Shown in pieces: positions 6,679-14,706 of a stretch of DNA of 64,000 nucleotides (the stretch's first letter is position 1; the number at the start of each line of letters is the position of its first letter). Location: assembly GCA_016180645.1 (NCBI GenBank), contig JACPAV010000028.1, positions 1-64,000 of the forward strand. The letters run 5' to 3'. Position numbers and translations under genes: made by a program. The DNA is from Nitrospirota bacterium. GTDB lineage: Bacteria > JACPQY01. The notes under the pieces are model-generated. The model had not been told where the DNA came from, did no database searches, and was given only the letters and a program-made list of their open reading frames with translations.

Positions 6679-6686
6679 AAGTGCGG
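6631..6686. repeat. 56-bp palindromic repeat, copy 1 (CCGCACTTTC ... GAAAGTGCGG)
   Basis: 10-bp perfect outer arms with an inner GCGGA/TCCGC stem. The same 56-bp unit lies at 10666-10721, with the same arms, spacing and inner AAGGTT. Both copies are followed by GCGGG/GCCGG-CATC-like sequence. It is a dispersed REP/MITE-like element of this genome. Confidence 0.75.
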
Positions 6687-6721
6687 CGGGCATCCGGCCC
6701 GACCGCACTTGCTTCGTCATT

Positions 6722-6785
6722 CCGACCTTCCATGGTCGGCGTCGGATGAAGCGAGGTAGTCGCGGGCTTTACGCCCGCGTCCCTT
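6722..6785. repeat. Short hairpins including a half copy of the GGTAGnCGCGGGC family
   Basis: CCGACC-N6-GGTCGG (6722-6739) is followed by GGTAGTCGCGGGCTTTACGC CCGCGTCCC. The latter matches one half of the paired-hairpin repeats at 45368-45435 and 47957-48026. No gene lies between the integrase end and the kinase stop at 6838. Confidence 0.6.
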
Positions 6786-6837
6786 CGGCGAGACGACCCC
6801 TGAAGGGTGCGGCTCCCTCTGGCAAATGGGCCTCGCT

Positions 6838-9051
6838 TCAGTCCTGCGGAGGGGGTTCGGTGGGAAGGGTGACGGTGAAGGTGGATCCCCGGCCGGGCTC
6901 GCTCTGCACGTCCACTGTGCCGCCGAGGAGATCCACGAATTTTCTGACGATGTAGAGCCCCATGCCGACCCCTCCCCGCGAACGATCGTGCTGCCTTTCC
7001 GCTTGGCGGAACATGTCGAAAATGTGGGGCCGGTCTTCGGAGGGGATTCCGATTCCCGTGTCGGCGACGGTGAGCTGGATCTTTCGCTCATCGGGGAAGT
7101 GCTGCAGGGCCACCGCCACGTGGCCTTTGTCCGTGTATTTGACGGCATTGTCGACCAAGTTTTGAAAAATATGGCGGAGCTTGAGGGCATCCGTGCGAAT
7201 CGTGGGCAGATCTTCCGGGTAGTGCCATCCCAGGTCGATCTCCTTCGCGAGCGGCGTGGAGTAGGCGGCACGGAGATCTTCCATGAAGATACGCAGGGAG
7301 ACGTCCCGTGATTCGGCGCGCGCGCCGCCCGTTTCGATCCGGGTGGCCTCGAGGATGCTGGAGATCATGGCGTGCAGGTCGCCGGCGTAGCGCATGATTT
7401 TCGCGAGCGCCGTTTGCTGATTGGTTGTGATGGACCCCAGCAGGCCTTCGCGAAGCATCTTGGCGTAACCAATCAACGCCGTGAGCGGCGTTCGAAGTTC
7501 ATGCGACATGAAGCTGAGGAATTCCGATTGAACGCGGTTGGCCTGGAGGAGATCGTCCGCCTGCCGGCTCACCTTCTCGTAGAGCCTGGAGTTGCGGATG
7601 ACCATGCCCGCCTCCGAAGCGAGACTGGACAGGAGGTCCACCTCCGCCTTGGAGAAGGCGTGGGCCGAAAAGGTGTAGACCGAAAGAACGCCCAGCGGTT
7701 CTTCCTGGGCCTCAAGGGGAATTCCGATGCACGATACGAGGCCCTTCCGTTCGAATAGATCCCGATCCAGGGTCGAAGGATCCGTCTGCACGTTCGCGAC
7801 GAACACGGGATTCTTGCCGCCCAAGGCGGAATGACAGTGACAATGGGGCGATTCCAGGCCGTGACGCCGTGCGCCTTTTTCTTCGAGCCCCCGGAGGGCC
7901 GCGGGTTCCAGTTTTCCGCTCTCCGGATTGACGAGGCAGATGCAGGCTACGGTGGGAAAGCCCAGGACTCGAGCGGATTCCTCGAGGAGGACATTGAGCA
8001 CGGCGTGGGGATCGAGATTGGCGCTGATGGCGCGGTTCACTTCCCGGAGTGTCGCCAGCCGCTCGAAGTCCCGCTGCATCTGGCGACGGGCTTCGTCCGC
8101 GTCTTTCCTGGCCTTTTCGGCCTCCGCAAAGAGTCGCGCGTTGTCGATGGCGAGGGCCGCGTGGGCGGCGAACTCGCGCGCCCGGCCGAGGTCTCCTTCT
8201 GAATACGGGCAGTGAGAAGGGCCGCCGACGAAGGTGACCACGCCGAACGTGTGGCCGCGGGCGGTGAGCGGGACATGCATGGCCGTTCGGGCGTTGGCCT
8301 TTCGCATGAGTTCGAGGTGACGGGCGTCCCGCGCGGTCTGTTCGAACAGGGCCGCCGGAATTTCGGGTATCAGCATCGGCTGCCCCGACCGTAACGCGTG
8401 TACCACGGGGTGGGACTCCTCGGTTACCGTCGGGGCATAGCCGTGCAGTTCACGAGCCAGGGCGTCCTTCTCCGGATCGTCCCTCGGGACCCAGAGATGG
8501 TTGAGCCGTCCTTCATCGTCGAGCCGATAGATCGCGCACCAGTCGGCGATCCGTTTCTCGGCCAGATGGATGATGCTGTGGAGCGTGGCATCGTAGTCGA
8601 GCGATTCGACGAGGACGCGGCCGGCTTCCGTGAGGAAGTCCGACCATCCTTCGGCCCGTTTCCGCTCGCGGCGGAATTCCGTTTCGCGAAGCTCCCGCTC
8701 GATGGCGGGCAGGAGCCGCGTGAGGTTTGCTTTGGTGACGTAGTCGGCCGCCCCCATCCGCATGGCGGCGACGGCCGTTTCCTCTCCGATCGTTCCCGAG
8801 ATGAAGATGAGCGGCGTTTGGAGTCCCGATTCCTTGAGGATCGAAAGGGCCTCCGTGCCGCTGAAGTGGGGCATGGTGTAGTCGGCGAGAACGACGTCCC
8901 AGGGGCGGGCCTTGAGGGCGGTGGTGAAGTTCTCGGAGGACTCCACGCGATCCCAGCGCGGGTCGATTCCGGCTTTGCGGAGATGGTGAACCACAATCTC
9001 CGTGTCCTGCTCGGAATCTTCCACGAAAAGGATTTGAAGCGGCTTGTTCAT
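6838..9051 (-). CDS. Hybrid sensor histidine kinase (REC-GAF-GAF-HisKA-HATPase)
   Basis: 737 residues, no membrane segments. Order: receiver domain (about 1-120; LFVEDSEQD, phospho-Asp in VVLADYTMP, Lys in YVTKAN), two GAF domains (about 145-305 and 330-490), HisKA with FMSHELRTPL (His), and HATPase_c with N box NLVDNAVKYT, G1 DTGIGI and G2 GGVGMGLYIV. An N-terminal receiver followed by GAF sensors and a kinase is typical of cytoplasmic hybrids that take phosphate from another kinase and sense small ligands or redox. I start at the ATG of MNKPLQILFVEDSE; an upstream ATG would add 24 residues without family support. A Crp/Fnr-type palindrome lies about 100 bases upstream. Confidence 0.92.
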   Translation of the reverse strand: MNKPLQILFVEDSEQDTEIVVHHLRKAGIDPRWDRVESSENFTTALKARPWDVVLADYTMPHFSGTEALSILKESGLQTPLIFISGTIGEETAVAAMRMGAADYVTKANLTRLLPAIERELRETEFRRERKRAEGWSDFLTEAGRVLVESLDYDATLHSIIHLAEKRIADWCAIYRLDDEGRLNHLWVPRDDPEKDALARELHGYAPTVTEESHPVVHALRSGQPMLIPEIPAALFEQTARDARHLELMRKANARTAMHVPLTARGHTFGVVTFVGGPSHCPYSEGDLGRAREFAAHAALAIDNARLFAEAEKARKDADEARRQMQRDFERLATLREVNRAISANLDPHAVLNVLLEESARVLGFPTVACICLVNPESGKLEPAALRGLEEKGARRHGLESPHCHCHSALGGKNPVFVANVQTDPSTLDRDLFERKGLVSCIGIPLEAQEEPLGVLSVYTFSAHAFSKAEVDLLSSLASEAGMVIRNSRLYEKVSRQADDLLQANRVQSEFLSFMSHELRTPLTALIGYAKMLREGLLGSITTNQQTALAKIMRYAGDLHAMISSILEATRIETGGARAESRDVSLRIFMEDLRAAYSTPLAKEIDLGWHYPEDLPTIRTDALKLRHIFQNLVDNAVKYTDKGHVAVALQHFPDERKIQLTVADTGIGIPSEDRPHIFDMFRQAERQHDRSRGGVGMGLYIVRKFVDLLGGTVDVQSEPGRGSTFTVTLPTEPPPQD

Positions 9052-9446
9052 GGTTTTCGCATCCGGTCTAATCGGCGGGTGGGGATGCTCCCAGACTCGT
9101 GCCACGGGCACAATACCGCACATACCCTATTCGCCGAGCAGTCCGGCACCAATGTGATGTAGATCACAAGTGATAGCACGTGTTACTTGGCGCAATTACA
9201 GTGCCATCCCTCCAAGAACTTGTTTCGAGCACACGAAAGAACTAGTAATTATTAGATGTTGGATAAATCGCCTTAGGGGCCAATGAATTCTTTCAAACTG
9301 AGAGGGTGGAGATGGGGGTACGGGGACGACAATCCTGGTCAGATTGTCACGTGGATTTGACGGGGGTGCGTTCTGTTATATGAATCACCACCCCGTCGAG
9401 GCGAGGAGCGGTGAGCGAACCTCCTCGATTCCCGTGATGGTCCGAC
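9052..9446. other. Intergenic region with CRP-like site; no gene
   Basis: 395 bases between the kinase start and the stop of the receiver gene. It contains the palindrome at 9153-9168 and an AT-rich stretch around 9240-9275. I see no supportable coding frame. Confidence 0.5.
9153..9168. promoter_or_regulatory. Perfect Crp/Fnr-family palindrome TGTGA-N6-TCACA
   Basis: TGTGATGTAGATCACA matches the E. coli CRP core consensus exactly, with A/T on both flanks. It lies 102 bases before the kinase start codon on the minus strand. A CRP/FNR-family regulator of this host is the probable binder; whether it activates or represses depends on the unmapped promoter. Confidence 0.6.
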
Positions 9447-9815
9447 TCACCTCAGCGGCAGCACGTTCTCGATGTGCTCCCACCAGCACGGTTTCTGAAG
9501 ATAGGCGCAGGCGCCCGCATCCAGCGCGGCTTGCTCGTAAATTTTTCGCGGAAGGCCGCTGATCACGAGGCACTGGACCGCCGGATCCTGCTTCTTGGCC
9601 TCGCGAATGACGTCCAGGCCGCTCCCGTCCGGCAGGTGCATGTCGACGATGATGATTCCGGGCTTCTCCCCCTTGAGCACATGGAGGGCGCCCTTGCGCG
9701 TATACGTTTGGGTGACGTCCAGTTTGTGCCGGCTGAGATTCACCGCCCACATGGCGGCGAGGTCGTGATCGTCCTCCACGATGAGAACTTTTTTTCGTTC
9801 GGTCTTGTCCTCCAC
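9447..9815 (-). CDS. Single-domain response regulator (REC only)
   Basis: 122 residues, one receiver domain and nothing else: acidic pair VEDDHD, phosphoacceptor Asp in IIIVDMHLPDGSG, and conserved Lys in LQKP. GTG at 9815 is preferred because AAAGGGGG precedes it by about 6 bases; the longer frame upstream has no such signal. Stand-alone receivers shuttle phosphate or act through protein contacts. The hybrid kinase next door on the same strand is a plausible partner although the genes are not in one operon. Confidence 0.88.
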   Translation of the reverse strand: MEDKTERKKVLIVEDDHDLAAMWAVNLSRHKLDVTQTYTRKGALHVLKGEKPGIIIVDMHLPDGSGLDVIREAKKQDPAVQCLVISGLPRKIYEQAALDAGACAYLQKPCWWEHIENVLPLR

Positions 9816-9936
9816 GCGAACCCCCTTTCCCCGGCGGTCCCCACCGGGCCTACGCGAATGGTACGCGTTCGCCGGCACTTGTCAACCTGGGCGGGAATGC
9901 TACATTCGCGCGCGTGCCCCCATCACCCCCTCCGGA

Positions 9937-9964
9937 CTCTCAAATCTCAAGTTTCAAATCTCAG
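9937..9964 (+). repeat. Degenerate heptamer array (unit like ATCTCAA)
   Basis: Four successive 7-bp units: CTCTCAA, ATCTCAA, GTTTCAA, ATCTCAG. The array ends 12 bases before the nth start codon. One of five arrays in the window with the same period but different units (20231, 36424, 41772, 57609). Confidence 0.7.
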
Positions 9965-9976
9965 AAAAGTGGTGGG

Positions 9977-10663
9977 ATGACCCTGGACGATGCCCTCCGC
10001 ATCCTCCGAGCCGAGGTTCGGCAGTGGAAAGTGCCGGTCGTCGGTTGGTACTCTCCCGGCGCCGGCGAAATCGCCCCGGGGGTCCGGGCAGAGTCCCGCA
10101 CACGGTCGCCGTACGCCGTTCTCATCTCCTGCATCCTCTCGCTTCGCACGAAAGACCGGACGACCCACGCCGCCGCTGAAAGACTTTTTGCGGCCGCCTC
10201 CACGCCGCGCGATATGCTCACGCTCACGCCGCGGAAAATCGAGAGATTGATCTACCCGGTCGGTTTCTACAGGACAAAGGCAAAAAACATTCTCCGGATC
10301 AGCCGAATCCTTCTTGAACGGTGGGGCGGTCGAGTCCCCGATACGATCGAAGCATTGCTGGAACTTCCCGGCGTCGGCCGAAAGACCGCGAATCTGGTCG
10401 TCACGCTCGGCTACGACAAGTACGGCATCTGCGTGGATACCCATGTCCATCGAATTTCGAATCGATGGGGCTACGTGCAAACCCGAAGCCCCAATGAGAC
10501 CGAAATGGCTTTGCGCAAGAAACTTCCACGCCGCCATTGGAAAACATTCAACGACCTCCTCGTGACCTACGGACAGAACCTCTGCGTGCCCATTTCGCCG
10601 TGGTGCTCGAAGTGCAGGATTTCGTCGTTCTGTCGGAGGGTTGGCGTCAAGACGCACAGGTAG
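9977..10663 (+). CDS. nth: Endonuclease III (DNA glycosylase/AP lyase)
   Basis: 228 residues. Helix-hairpin-helix LPGVGRKTANLV with catalytic Lys, catalytic Asp in VDTHVHRI, and the 4Fe-4S loop C-x6-C-x2-C-x5-C at the C-terminus (CVPISPWCSKC, then C). It removes oxidised pyrimidines in base excision repair. The ATG at 9977 is preferred; the frame opens earlier but only through the heptamer array. Stand-alone on the plus strand, followed by a palindromic repeat. Confidence 0.93.
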   Translation: MTLDDALRILRAEVRQWKVPVVGWYSPGAGEIAPGVRAESRTRSPYAVLISCILSLRTKDRTTHAAAERLFAAASTPRDMLTLTPRKIERLIYPVGFYRTKAKNILRISRILLERWGGRVPDTIEALLELPGVGRKTANLVVTLGYDKYGICVDTHVHRISNRWGYVQTRSPNETEMALRKKLPRRHWKTFNDLLVTYGQNLCVPISPWCSKCRISSFCRRVGVKTHR

Positions 10664-10665
10664 TC

Positions 10666-10721
10666 CCGCACTTTCCACACCATCGCGGACTTCGTGTCCG
10701 CCGTAAAGGTTGAAAGTGCGG
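10666..10721. repeat. 56-bp palindromic repeat, copy 2
   Basis: Same unit as 6631-6686: arms CCGCACTTTC and GAAAGTGCGG with an inner CGGAC/GTCCG stem. It sits directly behind the nth stop, in the gap before maf, where it may also work as a transcript end hairpin. Confidence 0.75.
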
Positions 10722-10784
10722 CCGGCATCACGCCGGGCCGTCTTTCCAACATGGGCCATTCGTCTATAATGCCGCGGAATAGGG

Positions 10785-11405
10785 ATGGGCAAAATCATTC
10801 TCGCCTCGAAGTCGCCCCGGCGGTCGGAACTGCTTGAAAGCATGAAGATTGCCTTTGAGGCGATCCCCAGTGCCGTTCAAGAGAGTTTGAAGGAGGGGGA
10901 GGATCCGAAGGACGGTTGCATGCGGCTCGCCTTGGCCAAGGCGTTCGACGTCTGTGAAAAAGTCGACGGTCAGTCGGCGGAGGAATCGTGGGTGATCGGG
11001 GCCGACACCCTGGTGGTGGTGAACGGAACCGCCCTCGGCATTCCGAAATCGTACGACCAGGCGCGGCACATGCTGCGGATGCTCAGCGGGCGCGAGCACT
11101 GGGTGTTCACCTCGTTCGCCGTGGTCAACTCGGTCACGCGGGGATGGGAGGCGGAGTTGGTCGGAACGCTGGTGAAGATGAAAGAGGTGGACGAGCAGGA
11201 GATCGAGCGGTACCTCCAGACGGGCGAACCATTCGACAAGGCCGGGGCCTATGCCATTCAGGGGATCGGGGCGTTCATGGTGGAGAAGATATTCGGCTCG
11301 TACACCAACGTGGTGGGGTTGCCCATGGCGGAACTCATTCAGGTCCTGATCAAGATGGGCGCGATTCCGGGGTTCCCGGGGAAGCACGAGGAGGAGAAGA
11401 AGTGA
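10785..11405 (+). CDS. maf: Maf-family nucleotide pyrophosphatase
   Basis: 206 residues. ASKSPRRSELL is the Maf signature; GADTLVVVNG and FDKAGAYAIQGIGAFMVEKI with SYTNVVGLP are the other family blocks. Maf proteins hydrolyse non-canonical or m5/pseudo-nucleoside triphosphates to monophosphates and influence septum formation. It is the first gene of a row with yggS and proC; the yggS GTG overlaps its TGA (GTGA). Confidence 0.92.
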   Translation: MGKIILASKSPRRSELLESMKIAFEAIPSAVQESLKEGEDPKDGCMRLALAKAFDVCEKVDGQSAEESWVIGADTLVVVNGTALGIPKSYDQARHMLRMLSGREHWVFTSFAVVNSVTRGWEAELVGTLVKMKEVDEQEIERYLQTGEPFDKAGAYAIQGIGAFMVEKIFGSYTNVVGLPMAELIQVLIKMGAIPGFPGKHEEEKK

Positions 11406-12256
11406 GCACGATCCCGATGCCGGCCGTCCGGCCTTCCGACATCGCCGGGAGGCTGCGGGAGGTTCGGGAGAGAATCGACCGGGCGGCGCGACGGTCCGGC
11501 CGATCGGCCCACGACGTCCGTTTGGTCGCGGTCACGAAGACGCTCGACGCCGCCGTGGTCCAAGCGGCCTGCGCGCTCGGCCTTTCGGACTTTGGCGAGA
11601 ACTATATTCAGGAAGCCGCGAAGAAAGTGGCGATCCTCGTGGGGGAAGGCGCACGCCCGACGTGGCACTTGATCGGCCACCTTCAGGCGAATAAGGTGAA
11701 AGCCGTGATGGGAACGTTCGCTTGGATACATTCCGTGGATCGGATGTCGTTGCTCGACGATCTCGCGCGTCAGGGTCGGGCCGAAGCCGCCATGCCGGAA
11801 CTCCTTTTGCAGGTCAATCTCGAACAGGATCGCGCGAAGAGCACCAAATTTGGATTTGAGCCGGCGGAGTTGGAAAATGCCCTCCATGCCGCCGCGGAGC
11901 GGCGCCTCCCCGTGCGGGGCCTGATGACCTTCCCGCCCTATTTCGAAGATCCCGAACGAGCGCGCCCGTACTACGCAAGATTGCGGGCCTTGCGCGAGGA
12001 ACTGGCCCGCCGCGATTGGGGCGAGGGGATCGAGATCCGGGAACTCTCGATGGGAATGTCGAATGACTTCGAAACCGCGATCGAAGAGGGGGCGACGATG
12101 GTGCGTGTGGGGACGTCCTTGTTCGGCGCCCGGATGGCAGAGCCGTCCCGCGACGGCCAGGACGGCCCCAAGCGGGGCGGCGCCCGGATGGCAGAGCCGT
12201 CCCGCGACGGCCAGGACGGCCTAAAGCGGGGTGGGCCGCGGAGGAGAGACGAATGA
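11402..12256 (+). CDS. yggS: YggS-family PLP-binding protein with repeated C-terminal tail
   Basis: 284 residues. The fold-type III barrel shows the PLP lysine in VAVTKT and family blocks FGENYIQE, WHLIGHLQANK, LMTFPPYF and ELSMGMSNDFETAIEEGATM, closing with RVGTSLFG. It keeps pyridoxal phosphate in balance; no catalytic reaction is known. The family normally ends near FGAR, but here about 40 extra residues follow, made of two copies of ARMAEPSRDGQDG(P/L)KRGG. This comes from a near-perfect 54-bp tandem DNA repeat (see 12131-12238). It overlaps both neighbours by 4 nt. Confidence 0.92.
   Translation: MSTIPMPAVRPSDIAGRLREVRERIDRAARRSGRSAHDVRLVAVTKTLDAAVVQAACALGLSDFGENYIQEAAKKVAILVGEGARPTWHLIGHLQANKVKAVMGTFAWIHSVDRMSLLDDLARQGRAEAAMPELLLQVNLEQDRAKSTKFGFEPAELENALHAAAERRLPVRGLMTFPPYFEDPERARPYYARLRALREELARRDWGEGIEIRELSMGMSNDFETAIEEGATMVRVGTSLFGARMAEPSRDGQDGPKRGGARMAEPSRDGQDGLKRGGPRRRDE
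12131..12238. repeat. Tandem duplication of a 54-bp palindrome-bearing unit inside yggS
   Basis: Two adjacent copies of a unit beginning CGGATGGCAGAGCCGTCCCG and containing GCCGTC-CCGC-GACGGC and a further GACGGC. They encode the repeated tail of YggS. The inner palindrome suggests that a REP-like intergenic element was captured in frame at the gene end and doubled. Confidence 0.75.
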
Positions 12257-13071
12257 AAAAGGTCGGACTCATCGGTGGCGGTCGAATGGGCGAGGCCCTC
12301 GTGCGGGGCCTCATCTTTTCCAAGTTTCTCCCGTCCGACGCCGTGGGGGTGTGTGACGTGGACTTGCGCCGCCTGGACCATCTCCATCAGGAGTTCGGCG
12401 TGGCGACGTTCAAGAGTAACGCGCTGCTGACCCAATGGGCGGACGTCATCGTGTTGGCGGTCAAGCCCCAGATCGTGACCGGGGTCCTCCGGGAGTTGGC
12501 CGGCGGGAAGCTGGACGGAAAACTGATCGTATCGATTGTTGCGGGGCTGCCGCTCGAAACGATCAAGGCCGGTTTGTCCCCAGCCGTTCGCGTGGTGAGG
12601 GTCATGCCCAACACGCCGGCCCAAGTGCTTGAAGGCATGTCCGTGCTCTGCTTCGATGCCGGTCTTGGAGAAGCAGAGCATGTGTTTGTGAAGCAGATGT
12701 TTGAATCGGTCGGCCAAGTGGTGGTTACGGAAGACGAGAAGATCATGAATGTGGCGACGGCGCTCGTGGGAAGCGGGCCGGCCTTTGTGTTTCTGTTCAT
12801 CGAGGCGGTGGCGGACGGTGCGGTTCGGATGGGGCTGCCGCGGGACAAGGCTTACGCGGCCGCGGCGCAGATGGTGCTCGGCGCGGCCAAGCTCGTGCTC
12901 GAAACCGGTCAGCATCCCGGCCAGCTCAAAGACCAGGTGGCTTCCCCCGGCGGAACTACGATCGAGGGGCTGAGCGCGCTTGAAAAAGGCGGTTTCCGCG
13001 GGCTTTTGATTGACGCGATTGAAGCGGCCACAAAGCGCTCGGAACAGTTGTCTCCCACCGCGAAGAAGTGA
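12253..13071 (+). CDS. proC: Pyrroline-5-carboxylate reductase
   Basis: 272 residues. NAD(P)-binding LIGGGRMGEALVRG at the N-terminus, AVKPQ, VVRVMPNTPA, ALVGSGPAF and the C-terminal signature QVASPGGTTIEGLSALE. It reduces pyrroline-5-carboxylate to proline. Its ATG overlaps the yggS TGA (ATGA), so translation is coupled. Neighbours yggS and yggT form a widely conserved cluster. Confidence 0.96.
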   Translation: MKKVGLIGGGRMGEALVRGLIFSKFLPSDAVGVCDVDLRRLDHLHQEFGVATFKSNALLTQWADVIVLAVKPQIVTGVLRELAGGKLDGKLIVSIVAGLPLETIKAGLSPAVRVVRVMPNTPAQVLEGMSVLCFDAGLGEAEHVFVKQMFESVGQVVVTEDEKIMNVATALVGSGPAFVFLFIEAVADGAVRMGLPRDKAYAAAAQMVLGAAKLVLETGQHPGQLKDQVASPGGTTIEGLSALEKGGFRGLLIDAIEAATKRSEQLSPTAKK

Positions 13072-13072
13072 A

Positions 13073-13369
13073 ATGCACAACGTTTTAGCCGGGCTGGCGG
13101 TGGTCCTCGATGGACTCCTGACGTTCTATTTCTGGATCGTCGTCGTCGGAGCCCTGATCTCGTGGGTCAACCCTGACCCCTACAATCCGATCGTGAGATT
13201 TCTGAGGGGGGTGACGGAACCGGTGTTTCGCCCCATCCGGCGCCTTTTGGGAAGGTGGATGATGGTTTCGGGGATCGACCTGAGCCCGCTGGTGGTCATT
13301 CTTCTCATCCAGTTTCTTCAGTACGCCGCCGTGGCGAATCTGCGCGAATGGGCCGCGAAGCTGAATTGA
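13073..13369 (+). CDS. yggT: YggT-family membrane protein
   Basis: 98 residues with two hydrophobic segments (about 5-30 and 70-88) and the family core SWVNPDPYNPIVRFLRGVTE-PVFRPIRR between them. It starts one base behind the proC stop. YggT/YlmG proteins are linked to envelope and division-site organisation, matching the DivIVA gene that follows. Confidence 0.93.
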   Translation: MHNVLAGLAVVLDGLLTFYFWIVVVGALISWVNPDPYNPIVRFLRGVTEPVFRPIRRLLGRWMMVSGIDLSPLVVILLIQFLQYAAVANLREWAAKLN

Positions 13370-13397
13370 GATCGATTTTTCGTCGAAGGAGGGAACG

Positions 13398-13904
13398 ATG
13401 AAACTGACTCCCATGGAAATCCGGCAATCGGAGTTTCGCCGCACGTTCACCGGCTACGATACGGGCCAGGTGCGGGCGCTGCTCGACGTGGTGGTGGAAG
13501 AAATGGAACGGCTCATCAAGGAAAATTCGACGATGAAGGGGGATCTGCGGCGAAAGGACATGCGGCTTCAGGAGATGGAAGACGGCGAAAAGAACGTTCG
13601 CGAGACACTCCTCACGCTTCACAAGATGACCCAGCAGGTCCGAGGGGACGCCGAGAAAGAGGCGGAGCTGATCGTCAGCCGGGCGCAACTTCAGTCTGAA
13701 ACGATCCTCAACGACGCCCAGCAGAAATACAACCGGCTGGTGTCGGAACTCCAGGAGATGAGGCGTGTGAAGATTCAGTTCGAGGCCGCCGTGCGATCGG
13801 CCGTGGATCAGCATTTGAAGATGCTCGAAGGACTGACCGCGCCGGAAATCGAGCGGACGGAGGACAAGATTCGGTTTTTCACCGGAGCCAAATCGGGCGA
13901 GTAG
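13398..13904 (+). CDS. DivIVA-domain protein
   Basis: 168 residues, AAGGAGG before ATG. The N-terminal membrane-binding element reads LTPMEIRQSEFRRTFTGYDT (the F-x-x-x-x-x-GYD pattern of DivIVA/GpsB). The rest, about 35-165, is a predicted coiled coil, rich in E, K, R and Q. DivIVA proteins bind curved membrane and recruit partners at poles or septa. In the yggS-proC-yggT-divIVA arrangement it is typical of Myxococcota-type genomes as well as Gram-positives. Confidence 0.9.
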   Translation: MKLTPMEIRQSEFRRTFTGYDTGQVRALLDVVVEEMERLIKENSTMKGDLRRKDMRLQEMEDGEKNVRETLLTLHKMTQQVRGDAEKEAELIVSRAQLQSETILNDAQQKYNRLVSELQEMRRVKIQFEAAVRSAVDQHLKMLEGLTAPEIERTEDKIRFFTGAKSGE

Positions 13905-13908
13905 TGGC

Positions 13909-14032
13909 GTGTAGGGCAAGTCATGGTCGAGATTGCTTCGTCGGGAACTCCTCGCAATGACGGCAACCGTTTGTCCTTGCGAGCGAAGCGAAGCAATCTC
14001 ATGACGACAAACCCGGCCACGACTTGCCCTAC
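13909..14032. repeat. Long palindromic repeat (GAGATTGCTTCG ... family) between divIVA and tmk
   Basis: GTAGGGCAAGTCATGGTCG at the left mirrors CGGCCACGACTTGCCCTAC at the right, and GAGATTGCTTCG mirrors CGAAGCAATCTC inside. The centre has TCCTCGCAATGACGGCAACC and TCCTTGCGAGCGAAG, a block I recognise as a very common dispersed intergenic repeat in proteobacterial genomes. The right arm runs up to the tmk start. Confidence 0.8.
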
Positions 14033-14050
14033 GATCCGGTAGTGGCCTGG

Positions 14051-14698
14051 GTGAAGACCCCTTCGAGGGGCCGTTTCATCACCTTCGAAGGGATCGAAGG
14101 CTGCGGGAAGTCCACCTGCATCCGCCATGTGGCGGGCCGTCTGCGGCGTTCAGGCAGACGGGTGGTGGTGACGAGAGAGCCGGGCGGAACTCCCGACGGA
14201 CTCTTCATCAGGAAGCTGCTTCTCGAGTCCTCAGACGCGATGGACCCTCGAACCGAGCTTGTTCTCTACTGCGTGGACCGTTGGATTCATTCGGCTAGGG
14301 TGATCCTCCCCAGGCTGAGGCGTGGGGGCATTGTGCTGTCCGATCGATACTACGACTCCACGATGGCGTACCAAGGGGCGGGCCGGAAACTGCCCTCTTC
14401 TTTCCTTCGTGAGTGGGTCCTGGGCGTGGGCAATCTTCCCCGGCCGGATCTTACCCTGCTCCTCGACTGTCCGGTGGAAACCGGTTTCCGACGTCTCCGG
14501 AGTCGTGGGTTTTCGCGAGACCGGATGGAGCGGGAAGCACTTTCTTTCCACCGGAGGGTCCGAGCGGCCTACCTGGAACGAGCAAGACGCGATCCGGAGC
14601 GCTTTCGCGTGATCGACTCTTCCCGTTCTCTCTCCAAGGTGCTGCTGGACGTGGAGGGCACGGTGGAGAATCTTCTGCCATCCTCTCGTAGACGGTAG
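14051..14698 (+). CDS. tmk: Thymidylate kinase
   Basis: 215 residues from GTG at 14051. P-loop FEGIEGCGKST, TREPGGTP, DRYYDSTMAYQGAGR and the Arg-rich lid near 150-165 are all present. It phosphorylates dTMP to dTDP. The frame opens at TTG 14024, but that lies inside the palindromic repeat; GTG 14051 gives the usual short lead before the P-loop (GTG 14042 is also possible). No good ribosome binding site is visible, perhaps because the repeat displaced the original leader. Confidence 0.9.
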   Translation: MKTPSRGRFITFEGIEGCGKSTCIRHVAGRLRRSGRRVVVTREPGGTPDGLFIRKLLLESSDAMDPRTELVLYCVDRWIHSARVILPRLRRGGIVLSDRYYDSTMAYQGAGRKLPSSFLREWVLGVGNLPRPDLTLLLDCPVETGFRRLRSRGFSRDRMEREALSFHRRVRAAYLERARRDPERFRVIDSSRSLSKVLLDVEGTVENLLPSSRRR

Positions 14699-14706
14699 AC
14701 CATCGA

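Noticed and set aside
9947-10843. 298-residue minus frame over nth and the maf start
   Set aside because: nth has the complete helix-hairpin-helix and 4Fe-4S motifs on the plus strand; the frame has no family signal.
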